64,000 nucleotides of DNA from Fulvivirga sp040220315 (GTDB lineage: Bacteria; Bacteroidota; Bacteroidia; Cytophagales; Cyclobacteriaceae), in contig NZ_JAVJUY010000051.1 in NCBI RefSeq assembly GCF_040220315.1, forward strand, positions 1 through 64,000. Reading direction: 5' to 3'. Numbering within the stretch: position 1 is the stretch's first letter; every line of letters starts with the position of its first letter. The notes beneath the pieces are model-generated. The model searched no databases and was not told where the DNA came from. It worked only from the letters and a program-made list of their open reading frames with translations. This document shows, piece by piece, positions 9,215 through 17,733 of the stretch. Both the position numbers and the translations under genes were made by a program.

Positions 9215-11490
9215 TGTTTATTATTTTGATCGTACAATTGTGCATCCACCACTGTGATTGCCACCATATTTACAATATCTCTAACCGAAGAACCAAGTTG
9301 TAGTACATGTACGGGTTTCTTCATTCCTAATAGGATAGGGCCAATTGTTTCAGCACCACCTATTTCCATTAAGAGTTTGTATGCAATATTTCCAGCTGCT
9401 AGATTAGGGAAAATAAGCGTATTTGCTCCTTTATCTGCCAATTCACTGAATGGGTAAGCTTCTTGTTGAATTTTTGTGTCTAACGCGATATTGGCCTGAA
9501 TATCACCATCAATAATTAGGTTTGGATATTTCTCCTTTGCCAAACGAACAGCTTCTCTGGTTTTATCTGGTATTTCACCTTTACTCGATCCAAAATTGGA
9601 ATAAGATAAAACTGCAATACGTGGTTCCATGTCAAAAAACTCTACGCCCTTAGCCGTCATACCTATAATATCTACTAATTCCTCCGCAGTTGGATTGACA
9701 TTAACGGTAGTATCAGAAAAACAAAAAGTGCCTTTCTTAGAAAGTATAATATACATTCCAGCAACTCTTTTTACATCTTTTTCCATTCCTATAATTTGTA
9801 GGGCTGGTAGAATGGTTTTCGGATAATCTTTTGTGAGACCAGAGACCATACCATCGGCCTCACCTTTTTCTACCATCATTGCGCCAAATACGTTACGATC
9901 CCGCATTTGTTTGTTGGCATCATAGAGTGTTACGCCCTTACGCTTTCTTTTTTCGTAGTAATGCTTGGCATATTCCTGTACTTTTTCCTCTTCCTCATAC
10001 GTGTCAAATATGGGACAGTCCTCTAAATCAAGCGTATTTTCCTTAATTAGCTCAGTTACTATTGACCTTTTACCAAGTAAAATAGGGAAACCAATACCTT
10101 CATCACGCACTGTCTGAGCCGCTTTAAGAATACGTAGATCATGTGCTTCTGCAAATACTACTCTTTTCGGGTCTTTCCGTGCCCTGCTTATTATACGTGA
10201 CATTAATTTTTGATCAATGCCAATTCTGCGTTGTAATTCAAGTTTGTACTCTTCCCAGTTCTCAATATTCACCCTGGCTACACCTGATTCCATAGCAGCT
10301 TTTGCTACTGCCGGTGAAATTGTTGTAATCAGGCGAGGATCGAGCGGTTTAGGAATTAAATATTCCTTGCCAAATTGAATTTTGGTATTGCCATAGGCCT
10401 TACTAACCATATCAGGCACACTTTCTTTAGCTAGTGTGGCCAATGCCCTTACGGCAGCCAGCTTCATTTCTTCATTTATTGCTGTGGCTCTAACGTCCAA
10501 TGCGCCTCTGAAAATGTATGGAAAACCAAGGACGTTATTCACCTGGTTCGGATGGTCAGACCTGCCTGTTGCCATAATAAGATCATCCCTTGTCTCAACG
10601 GCTAAATCATACGCTATTTCCGGATTTGGATTGGCCAAGGCAAAAACAATTGGGTTTTCGGCCATTGACTTGATGTGCTCTGGCGTGAGTATATCTGCGA
10701 CAGAGAGGCCTATGAAGAAATCGGCACCTTTTACTGCCTCCTCCAAGGTTTCTAAGTTCTTGTCAGTGGCAAATTCTGCTTTAGATTCATCAAGATTTTC
10801 TCTTGATTTATTAATGACACCTTTGCTATCGCACATGATAATGTTTTTGTGCTTTGCACCCAGAGAGGCGTATATTTTGGTGCACGCAATAGCTGCCGCA
10901 CCGGCACCATTAACTACAATAGTTATGTCTTCAATTTTTTTGTTTACAAGCTCAAGCGCGTTAATCAACGCAGCTGCAGAGATAATGGCCGTACCATGCT
11001 GATCGTCATGCATGATGGGAATGTTCATCTCTTCCTTAAGTGCTCTTTCTATTTTAAAACTCTCAGGGGCTTTGATGTCTTCCAGGTTTATACCGCCAAA
11101 TGTTGGTTCTAAAGACTTTACTATCTGAATAAATTTGTCGGGGTCTTCTTCGTCTATTTCAATATCGAATACATCGATACCTGCAAATTTTTTGAATAAT
11201 ACACCTTTGCCTTCCATCACTGGTTTGGACGCCTCCGGGCCGATATTTCCTAGACCTAAAACAGCCGTTCCGTTAGATATTACACCTACTAAATTTCCTT
11301 TTGCAGTGTATTTATAAACATCTTCTTTATTTGCGGCAATTTCTTTACAAGGCTCTGCCACACCTGGTGAGTAAGCCAGTGCCAGATCCATCTGTGAACC
11401 TAACGGTTTGGTGGGTACTACTTCTATTTTGCCCGGTTGACCCTGCGTATGATAATTAAGGGCATCCTCTTTTCTTATCTTGATGGCCAT
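9211..11490 (-). CDS. maeB: NADP-dependent malic enzyme with phosphotransacetylase-like domain
   Basis: Catalyses oxidative decarboxylation of malate to pyruvate, making NADPH in the cytoplasm. The 759-residue length fits the large MaeB architecture: an N-terminal malic enzyme (about 1-420) and a C-terminal phosphotransacetylase-like domain (about 430-759) that in MaeB proteins is regulatory and binds acetyl-CoA. Visible signatures are YSPGVAEPCKEI, GLGNIGPEASKPVMEGK, MHDDQHGTAI and the Rossmann segment VVNGAGAAAIAC. The PTA part carries GEADGMVSGLTKDYPKT and FPNLAAGNIAYKLL. It is the first gene of the leftward maeB-ruvA-sprA block, with an ATG start after a 35-base gap. Confidence 0.96.
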   Translation of the reverse strand: MAIKIRKEDALNYHTQGQPGKIEVVPTKPLGSQMDLALAYSPGVAEPCKEIAANKEDVYKYTAKGNLVGVISNGTAVLGLGNIGPEASKPVMEGKGVLFKKFAGIDVFDIEIDEEDPDKFIQIVKSLEPTFGGINLEDIKAPESFKIERALKEEMNIPIMHDDQHGTAIISAAALINALELVNKKIEDITIVVNGAGAAAIACTKIYASLGAKHKNIIMCDSKGVINKSRENLDESKAEFATDKNLETLEEAVKGADFFIGLSVADILTPEHIKSMAENPIVFALANPNPEIAYDLAVETRDDLIMATGRSDHPNQVNNVLGFPYIFRGALDVRATAINEEMKLAAVRALATLAKESVPDMVSKAYGNTKIQFGKEYLIPKPLDPRLITTISPAVAKAAMESGVARVNIENWEEYKLELQRRIGIDQKLMSRIISRARKDPKRVVFAEAHDLRILKAAQTVRDEGIGFPILLGKRSIVTELIKENTLDLEDCPIFDTYEEEEKVQEYAKHYYEKRKRKGVTLYDANKQMRDRNVFGAMMVEKGEADGMVSGLTKDYPKTILPALQIIGMEKDVKRVAGMYIILSKKGTFCFSDTTVNVNPTAEELVDIIGMTAKGVEFFDMEPRIAVLSYSNFGSSKGEIPDKTREAVRLAKEKYPNLIIDGDIQANIALDTKIQQEAYPFSELADKGANTLIFPNLAAGNIAYKLLMEIGGAETIGPILLGMKKPVHVLQLGSSVRDIVNMVAITVVDAQLYDQNNKQ

Positions 11491-11525
11491 AGCGTAAAGA
11501 TGTTAGATGAATATAAGTGACGAAA

Positions 11526-12614
11526 TTACTTGTTTTCGATCTCGGATGAAACTTTAAACGTATTCAATATTACCTGAAGCTCCCGAATAAATTCTCGCTG
11601 ACTTTTGCCTGGGGAATAAACAAATCCCTCTATGTAATAAAGCCTGTTGAGTTCTTCATCAACAACAGTATAACCAATAAATGGTCCTCCCATTGATAGG
11701 TTATTTGTTTTCCATAACCCACGCGTTTCAATAGCGAATTTGTTGTTGAAGTTATACTCACGTGACGTTACGGGTATGTAGGGCACGGCAGTTTCTGTTT
11801 TAATGTATGTATCTGGCTCTGCGGGGTCTTCAAATAATTGTTGTTTGGCAACAGAATCCCTCAAATTAATAATTGCTTCTTGTGTGAACGCCTTATCCGA
11901 ATTATAATTTCTGTAGGTAATAAAAATGTCTTTATCACTTTCATCATTAATCTGTCTGAACCAGATAAACCCTTTTTGATTTACAACCATCTTATACCCA
12001 AATGGAATTCGCATAGAAAAATTATGCTCTTCCTTTAATATTCTGGTAAATCCTTCTTTTTCTTCTGCCTTGAAAAGTCCTTCAAAAAGCCGTTCATTTT
12101 CTGCGTTGTTAAAATAGCCCTGAAGCCGCTCCCTGTTTTCTTCTATTTTTTTAACTAAGTTTTCTGATGAGTTTCCAAAGAGATACATAATGTTCTGACC
12201 CCTGGCAAACTCATCTTCTGCGGTGAATACAAACAAATCATCATTGTTTCTTATTTGATCCAAAGAACTCTTTGTAAAATAGTTTTTTACCACCCTGGAT
12301 GCTGAAGATTTGCTATCCAAAGTAACTACGAATAGTAAATTCTTAACGGTTTTGAGTACACTGTTAAATTTAGTAGGTTCAACCCTATTTAACTTAAAAA
12401 GGTATTCTTGCCTTGGTAGCCCCTTTACTTCTGCTTGAAACGTTGCCTTAACAGCGTCACCTAAAGTGCCTTTCCATTGAGCCGAGTCAATTACTACAAT
12501 CATTTCACCTGGTTTTCCGCTGGCTTTTGGGAGTAGTGCTACTTCCTTTTTACCGTCACAGCAAGAAAATAGAATAATAGATATAAAGAATGTTAATGCC
12601 TTATTAAGGTTCAT
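11526..12614 (-). CDS. DUF4837 family lipoprotein
   Basis: A 362-residue predicted lipoprotein with a type II signal peptide: a hydrophobic segment ending ISIILFSCCDGKK, giving a lipobox Cys near residue 18. The body begins with ALLPKASGKPGEMIVVIDS, the conserved opening of DUF4837, a family found mainly in Bacteroidota with no known function. The cell position would be the inner face of the outer membrane or the periplasm. It follows the lytic transglycosylase gene (95-base gap) and precedes maeB, so a link to envelope maintenance is possible but unproven. Confidence 0.85.
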   Translation of the reverse strand: MNLNKALTFFISIILFSCCDGKKEVALLPKASGKPGEMIVVIDSAQWKGTLGDAVKATFQAEVKGLPRQEYLFKLNRVEPTKFNSVLKTVKNLLFVVTLDSKSSASRVVKNYFTKSSLDQIRNNDDLFVFTAEDEFARGQNIMYLFGNSSENLVKKIEENRERLQGYFNNAENERLFEGLFKAEEKEGFTRILKEEHNFSMRIPFGYKMVVNQKGFIWFRQINDESDKDIFITYRNYNSDKAFTQEAIINLRDSVAKQQLFEDPAEPDTYIKTETAVPYIPVTSREYNFNNKFAIETRGLWKTNNLSMGGPFIGYTVVDEELNRLYYIEGFVYSPGKSQREFIRELQVILNTFKVSSEIENK

Positions 12615-12647
12615 AAACTATTTATTTTAAATCTTAAAGATAAGTTT

Positions 12648-12681
12648 CTTAATGCATCTACATAAAATAAGCCGCATTAAG
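12648..12681 (-). terminator. possible stem-loop after the transglycosylase gene
   Basis: CTTAATGC (12648-12655) and GCATTAAG (12674-12681) form an 8-base perfect inverted repeat with an 18-base spacer, between the transglycosylase stop and the DUF4837 start. There is no strong T run after the stem on the minus strand, so it is a weak terminator or another structural element. Confidence 0.25.
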
Positions 12682-12709
12682 TTTTAAAGTCACGGGTTGC
12701 GTGTTGGAA

Positions 12710-14068
12710 TTAACTTCCGATAATTAATTTTTGCCCTGCTTTGATAGTATTACTACTAAGCTCATTTAAGGATTTTAGTCGTTCAATGCTCAATCCATTG
12801 AATTTTCTTGAAATATCCCATAGTGTATCCCCAGGCTGTACTATATAGGTTTTTGTTCCATCTGGTAGTTTATCAAACGCAGGTTCAGTACGCCTCGCCA
12901 CATAGCCAGGTTTTTGCCAGATAGTTAAATTTTGTCCAACACGAATGAGGTTTCCGTGAATATTGTTCCACGTTCTTAGATCTGAAACCCGCACATTATA
13001 TCTTTCAGCGATTCTTCCCAAAACATCGCCACTACGGACTTTATAAACGATCTTGTCCCTTCCATATGTGCTTCCTGGAGTATTTCGTGACAGATATTCT
13101 ATTTGACTTTTACCTACTTTAGATGCGCTATCGAGTATATCTTTTCTCATTAAATAAAACCTCTCCTTTTCATGAGCAGGAATATTAATAGCGTATAATT
13201 TTGTCCCCTCAGGAACTACTCCTCTTCGTAGGCTCGGGTTTAGGTCTATCATCTCATTTTCGCAAAGGTTTAGCTGAGCGGCAATCGTTGTGAGGTGTGC
13301 ATAACCACTTACCATGATCGTATCTGTCTCCTGATAGTATTCAAGATCATCTACAGTAAAATTATGTTCTTCGGTATAATTAAGTGTATAGATCATGGCA
13401 GTAAACTGAGGCAGGTAGCTTCGTGTTTCTCGTAATAAATGAGGGTATATTTCCCAAAATGTACGTTTATAGCCTGATCTACGAATAGCTTTCCTGATAT
13501 TCCCCGGGCCACTGTTATAGGCGGCAATGGCCAACTCCCAATCTCCAAACATACCATATAACTGCTTGAGATACTGACAAGCAGCTTCTGTAGATTTTTC
13601 AGGATCCATTCGTTCATCAATGTACCAATCATTGTGCAAGCCAAAATATCTGCCTGTTGCTGACATGAATTGCCATAAGCCAACCGCACTTGCTACTGAA
13701 GTAGCTTCTGGGTTCAACCCTGATTCTATTATTGATAAATATTTTAATTCATCGGGCAAACCATACTTTGCCAGGTATTTTTCAAATAGAGGAAAATAGA
13801 CATCTTTTTTTTTGATGATGCCTCTAGTGTAATTTCTGTCTTTAACGGTAAAGTAGTTGACAAATGCGTGAACTCTTGTATTATATTCTAGTGGGATGGT
13901 TTTTTCAATGCATTTAAGCCTGTCTTTAATCAGGTCATAATCCGCTTCACCCGGAATAAACTCATACAAATAAGTATCATTTGGCTCGTTTGTATTACTA
14001 TTCTGAGCAGTAGTAAAAACTGAACAAAAAACCAGTATAAAGCAAAAAATCGTGGCTTTGATAAACAT
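12710..14068 (-). CDS. MltD-like membrane-bound lytic transglycosylase with LysM repeats
   Basis: Cleaves the MurNAc-GlcNAc bond of peptidoglycan with formation of 1,6-anhydro-MurNAc. The 452 residues comprise a signal peptide (about 1-21, ending VFTTAQ), a GH23 lysozyme-like domain (about 90-260) and two C-terminal LysM modules (about 345-390 and 407-451). The catalytic glutamate is E115 in LSIIESGLNPEA, followed by ASAVGLWQFMSATGRYFGL and the AIAAYNSGPGNI motif. The LysM modules read VYKVRSGDVLGRIAERYNV and YIVQPGDTLWDISRKFN. The architecture matches E. coli MltD, though no lipobox Cys is visible. It is 3 bases from gatA, so it is cotranscribed downstream of it. Confidence 0.93.
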   Translation of the reverse strand: MFIKATIFCFILVFCSVFTTAQNSNTNEPNDTYLYEFIPGEADYDLIKDRLKCIEKTIPLEYNTRVHAFVNYFTVKDRNYTRGIIKKKDVYFPLFEKYLAKYGLPDELKYLSIIESGLNPEATSVASAVGLWQFMSATGRYFGLHNDWYIDERMDPEKSTEAACQYLKQLYGMFGDWELAIAAYNSGPGNIRKAIRRSGYKRTFWEIYPHLLRETRSYLPQFTAMIYTLNYTEEHNFTVDDLEYYQETDTIMVSGYAHLTTIAAQLNLCENEMIDLNPSLRRGVVPEGTKLYAINIPAHEKERFYLMRKDILDSASKVGKSQIEYLSRNTPGSTYGRDKIVYKVRSGDVLGRIAERYNVRVSDLRTWNNIHGNLIRVGQNLTIWQKPGYVARRTEPAFDKLPDGTKTYIVQPGDTLWDISRKFNGLSIERLKSLNELSSNTIKAGQKLIIGS

Positions 14069-14071
14069 ATA

Positions 14072-15499
14072 TTACCCTAAAGTCATCAAATAATTTGAGA
14101 ATGACAATAATTTTACTTCTTCAAAATCATCAGCAATTACTTGAATACCAACGGGTAAACCCAAATTATCGTGTCCTGAAGGAACTGAAATTGCTGGCAA
14201 ACCTGCTAATGATGCCTGCACGGTATATAAATCTGCCAGGTACATTGCCAGCGGGTCAGCATCGTGTTCACCGATTTTGAATGCAGTTGTTGGAGTTGTA
14301 GGCATAAGAATGAAATCATAAGCCGCAAGCAGCTCTTTTGTAGCGTCTCTAATTAATCGCCTTACTTTTTGTGCCTTGTTATAATACGCATCGTAATAAC
14401 TTGCACTAAGCACAAATGTACCAAGCATAATCCGTCTTTTAACTTCAACACCTAAGCCCTCTGAACGAGTGTTTTTATACATAGCTTCCAAAGAGGTTGT
14501 ATTTTTGGATCTGTATCCGTATCGAACCCCATCGAAACGGGATAAGTTGGAGCTTGCCTCTGCCGTTGTAAGTATATAATAAGTCGGAAGCATGTAGTCT
14601 AACAATGGAAAATCAACGGCCTCAACGGTATGACCGTCTGATTTTAGTTTACTTATCAAGGTGTTAAAATTCTGTTTAATGTCATTATTTAAACCTTGTG
14701 CATTTAACGTTTCTTTGATATATGCTATTTTTCTTTTTTTCGGATGAGTACCTATTTCGTGTGAATAATTAGGAACATCGGTAGTTGATACGGTGCTATC
14801 ATATTCATCCTTGCCTGAAATTACTTCAAGGGTTATTGCTACATCTGAAATATTTTTGGCAAATATTCCGATACAATCAAATGAAGAGGCATACGCTATT
14901 AAGCCATGTCTTGATATGCGTGAATAAGTGGGTTTCATACCAACTATTCCACAAAAGGCGGCTGGCTGGCGCACTGAACCACCAGTATCAGAGCCGAGCG
15001 ACACCAAACACATGCCTGCTTGTACTGCTACCGCGGAGCCACCTGATGACCCACCTGGTACGCGTGTAGTATCGGCAGCATTGAGTACCTTACCAAAAGC
15101 AGAATTTTCATTGGAAGAGCCCATTGCAAATTCATCACAATTATTTCTTCCAATGATAATGGCATCTTCATCTAAAAGTTTTTGAATGGCTGTTCCATTG
15201 AATTGAGCCTCAAAGCCTTCAAGAATTGAACTAGCGGCACTTAGTTTATGATCTTTATGACAGATCACATCTTTTATTGTTACTACCATGCCAGCCAATC
15301 TGCCTGCATTACCTTGAGTCAATTTTCGATCAATTAATTGCGCTTTGGCGATTGCTTCATCTGCATAGGTTTCTATCAAAGCATTTAAATGCTTTGTGGA
15401 TTCTATTTTTTCTAGGTAATGGTTGACAAGCTCAGAACATGAAGTTAAGCCATTTTTTAAATCTTCTCGGATAAGATTTAAAGAAGAGTATTCCTTCAA
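14072..15499 (-). CDS. gatA: Asp-tRNA(Asn)/Glu-tRNA(Gln) amidotransferase subunit A
   Basis: The glutaminase subunit of GatCAB, which releases ammonia from glutamine to convert Glu-tRNA(Gln) or Asp-tRNA(Asn) into the amide form. The 475 residues hold the amidase-signature fold with its Ser-cisSer-Lys triad: K76 in GMVVTIKDVI, the PGGSSGGSAVAV segment at about 148-159, and the nucleophile Ser near 175 in SDTGGSVRQPAAFCG. The GatA-type C-terminal part includes LMPTTPTTAFKIGEHDADPL and YTVQASLAGLPAISVPSG. The gatB and gatC genes are not in the window. A generic amidase is possible, but the C-terminal motifs favour GatA. It lies 1 base downstream of tatA. Confidence 0.93.
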   Translation of the reverse strand: MKEYSSLNLIREDLKNGLTSCSELVNHYLEKIESTKHLNALIETYADEAIAKAQLIDRKLTQGNAGRLAGMVVTIKDVICHKDHKLSAASSILEGFEAQFNGTAIQKLLDEDAIIIGRNNCDEFAMGSSNENSAFGKVLNAADTTRVPGGSSGGSAVAVQAGMCLVSLGSDTGGSVRQPAAFCGIVGMKPTYSRISRHGLIAYASSFDCIGIFAKNISDVAITLEVISGKDEYDSTVSTTDVPNYSHEIGTHPKKRKIAYIKETLNAQGLNNDIKQNFNTLISKLKSDGHTVEAVDFPLLDYMLPTYYILTTAEASSNLSRFDGVRYGYRSKNTTSLEAMYKNTRSEGLGVEVKRRIMLGTFVLSASYYDAYYNKAQKVRRLIRDATKELLAAYDFILMPTTPTTAFKIGEHDADPLAMYLADLYTVQASLAGLPAISVPSGHDNLGLPVGIQVIADDFEEVKLLSFSNYLMTLG

Positions 15500-15500
15500 T

Positions 15501-15707
15501 TTAGCTCTTTTTTTCTTCTTCTACTTTGCTGGAATCTTCGATATCTTTTTTAATTTCTTTGGTAGCATCTTTGAATTCTCTGATACCTTTACCTAAACCA
15601 CGAGCTAATTCAGGTATTTTCTTAGCTCCAAAAAATATCAATACCACCAAAATGATGATAATCCACTCCCAACCACCAGGCATTCCAATCAAAAATATGC
15701 TGTTCAT
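15501..15707 (-). CDS. tatA: Sec-independent translocase component TatA/TatE
   Basis: The pore-forming subunit that oligomerises with TatC to move folded twin-arginine proteins across the inner membrane. At 68 residues it is a typical short TatA: one membrane segment (about 12-27, WEWIIIILVVLIFFGAKKIP), then the amphipathic helix ELARGLGKGIREFKDATKEI and a charged tail. The hinge motif FGAKKIPELARGLGKGI is diagnostic. It leads gatA with a 1-base gap, so the two share a transcript. No tatC is visible here. Confidence 0.95.
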   Translation of the reverse strand: MNSIFLIGMPGGWEWIIIILVVLIFFGAKKIPELARGLGKGIREFKDATKEIKKDIEDSSKVEEEKKS

Positions 15708-15794
15708 AACTGTGTTTTTATTAAGATACTGTAAAGATAGGTATTAATTATGAACGTGTGAAAGCACTAATTGACAAACGGTTTAATATTTAAA

Positions 15795-16985
15795 TTATTT
15801 TCTAACCAGCCACTGCTGCGGGTCCAAAGCGGCCGCACTTTTTCTGACCTCAAATTTAAGTTCCGATACCCCATCTTTATTGGTAAGAATTGAGCCTAAT
15901 TCCTCACCAATATTAACAACCTGGCCAGTTTTTACGAACACATCCTTTAAACCGGCATAAACTGTAAAATAATCACCATGGCTTATAAGAACCGTGTTGC
16001 CAACCAGTGGAACAAAAGCCACTGTTCTCACTTCTCCCCCAAAAATAGCCTTCACTTTTTCGTTTTGCTTGGTTTGTATATTAATGCCTGTATTGTTCAT
16101 AACTATGCCTTTTAATACAGGATGGTTTTGTTTCCCAAACTTTTGAGATACAAATCCGGATACCGGCCAGGGGAGTTTAGTTTTATTCTCAGCAAACTCA
16201 TTAGAAAGTTTGTTACTTGCATCAATAGCGGAACGTTCAGCTAAACGGGCTTTCTCAATTTCGGCTTTAATAATGTCGTTAATGAGTTTGTCTAGCTTGG
16301 CCACTGCGTCTTTTCGCTGTTCCAGGTCTTTTTTGATTTGGTTCTCTTGTTTTTGAAGATTAGTGACCAAGTTATTTTGATTCAGTTTTAACCGTTCTAA
16401 GCTTTTATTTTCCTGCATATTTTCAGCTAACAGTATATTTTTTTCGGAAACCTTGCTTTGAATAACTGTCACCTGATCTGATAAAATATTTTGGACTTTA
16501 GTAATCTGTTCTGCCTGTTTAATTCTGGCTTCGCTGTACTGGTCCATATATTTAAGCCTTCTTAAAAATTGATTGAACGATTTAGCTGTAAATAAAAAAG
16601 TGAGTTTATTTACGCCTTTATTCGCTTTGTAAGCGGAATATACCATGGCAGCATATTCTTTCTTTAGGTTTTTAAGATCATCAGCTAAGGCGTCTATAAT
16701 TTCATTTGTTTCTTCAATTTCATCGTTTAGAAGATACATTTCATTTTTGATAGAGCTAATTAAATCTTCCTGTGTCTTAATTCGTTGGTTTAATGCGTTG
16801 AGCTGACCCACAGTATTTTGTTTTTTTCCGCGCGTTTCATTCAGAATCTTCTCAGCCTCGGCTATTTTGGCGAGATTTTCTTGTTTTTCCTTCTGTAATT
16901 GAGCTTTTGATTTTTGGGCAAGTAGGGTTCCTGCAGAGATGCAAACCAGGCAAACAACAAGACTTGCGAACTTACTTGCGCTCAT
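15795..16985 (-). CDS. EnvC-like murein hydrolase activator (degenerate LytM/M23 domain)
   Basis: A 396-residue exported protein: a signal peptide (about 1-23, ending GTLLAQ), a long coiled coil (about 25-250, rich in Lys/Glu/Leu heptads), and a C-terminal LytM/peptidase M23 domain (about 270-396). The zinc-site residues of active LytM enzymes look lost: the usual HxGxDI reads NNTGINI, and the usual YxHL reads YAGL. This is the state seen in E. coli EnvC, which activates amidases rather than cutting peptidoglycan itself. A role in activating cell-separation amidases is inferred. Its ATG overlaps the end of the DUF4292 gene by 14 bases. Confidence 0.88.
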   Translation of the reverse strand: MSASKFASLVVCLVCISAGTLLAQKSKAQLQKEKQENLAKIAEAEKILNETRGKKQNTVGQLNALNQRIKTQEDLISSIKNEMYLLNDEIEETNEIIDALADDLKNLKKEYAAMVYSAYKANKGVNKLTFLFTAKSFNQFLRRLKYMDQYSEARIKQAEQITKVQNILSDQVTVIQSKVSEKNILLAENMQENKSLERLKLNQNNLVTNLQKQENQIKKDLEQRKDAVAKLDKLINDIIKAEIEKARLAERSAIDASNKLSNEFAENKTKLPWPVSGFVSQKFGKQNHPVLKGIVMNNTGINIQTKQNEKVKAIFGGEVRTVAFVPLVGNTVLISHGDYFTVYAGLKDVFVKTGQVVNIGEELGSILTNKDGVSELKFEVRKSAAALDPQQWLVRK

Positions 16986-17733
16986 ATTTTTTAGGTATGC
17001 TGAAAGGGAATTTTAAGGGCTTTTGTTCTATTTCAGCTTTGTTGTATTCAAACTCAATCACTGTATTTAGTGTGCCTGTATTGGCTTTGTAAAATAAAGA
17101 AATAATGGCTGAATAAGGAAATGCATGTTCTTCCACCAATTGAAAGTCATAGTACCTAATAACAGCAGTGTTTTTAGAACTAGGTTCCAACATTTCTACG
17201 CGTTCAATTTTCATGGTTTCGGCACTTACAAAGTTGGTCATTTCAACTTTGCCTGATTTTTGTCTTAGTTGGTAAAAATCATCTATACGTTCCGAATGGT
17301 CACCTTTCTCATAAGGTTTGATGAGGTTGCCTAACGCTACAGATTGAATAGCATCATAATTAACATCAAAATTGAATTGTTTACTTAATGAGTCGTAATT
17401 AAAAACATAGTACTCTTTTTTCACGAGATTTAAAATGGTGATCGAATCCTGACTTATCATACAACGAGCACCTTGAATACCTACTGCAGAGAATGCAATC
17501 CAGATAGCACTATCTTTTTTGATTCGTACATTCGCCCTCGCTTTAATATCTAAATCTTCATCTTTGTAATTGATTTTAGCCTTACCAGAAAAGTATTCAA
17601 AGTCAATTTCACGGACGTCCAATTTATTTTTGTCCAACAAATTCCAGGTAACACCTTGAAATTTGTTACTACATCCAGTTCCTAAAATTACAGCGATTAA
17701 CAAGCAGGGTAGTACTGCTATTTTATTTTTCAT
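16972..17733 (-). CDS. DUF4292 lipoprotein
   Basis: A 253-residue predicted lipoprotein. I place the start at the ATG giving MKNKIAVLPCLLIAVILGTG followed by the lipobox Cys (C21), because upstream extension in frame only runs into the TPR gene. DUF4292 is a Bacteroidota family of unknown function. Its fold resembles LolA/LolB-type concave beta sheets by my recollection, which would fit lipoprotein or lipid handling, but that is inference. The start overlaps the TPR stop by 11 bases and the end overlaps the EnvC-like start by 14 bases, so TPR-DUF4292-EnvC form one coupled unit. Confidence 0.85.
   Translation of the reverse strand: MKNKIAVLPCLLIAVILGTGCSNKFQGVTWNLLDKNKLDVREIDFEYFSGKAKINYKDEDLDIKARANVRIKKDSAIWIAFSAVGIQGARCMISQDSITILNLVKKEYYVFNYDSLSKQFNFDVNYDAIQSVALGNLIKPYEKGDHSERIDDFYQLRQKSGKVEMTNFVSAETMKIERVEMLEPSSKNTAVIRYYDFQLVEEHAFPYSAIISLFYKANTGTLNTVIEFEYNKAEIEQKPLKFPFSIPKKYERK

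Noticed and set aside
10436..11002. A 188-codon open frame on the plus strand opposite maeB
   Set aside because: It mirrors the malic enzyme domain; the composition is that of a shadow frame and there is no start context or family signal.
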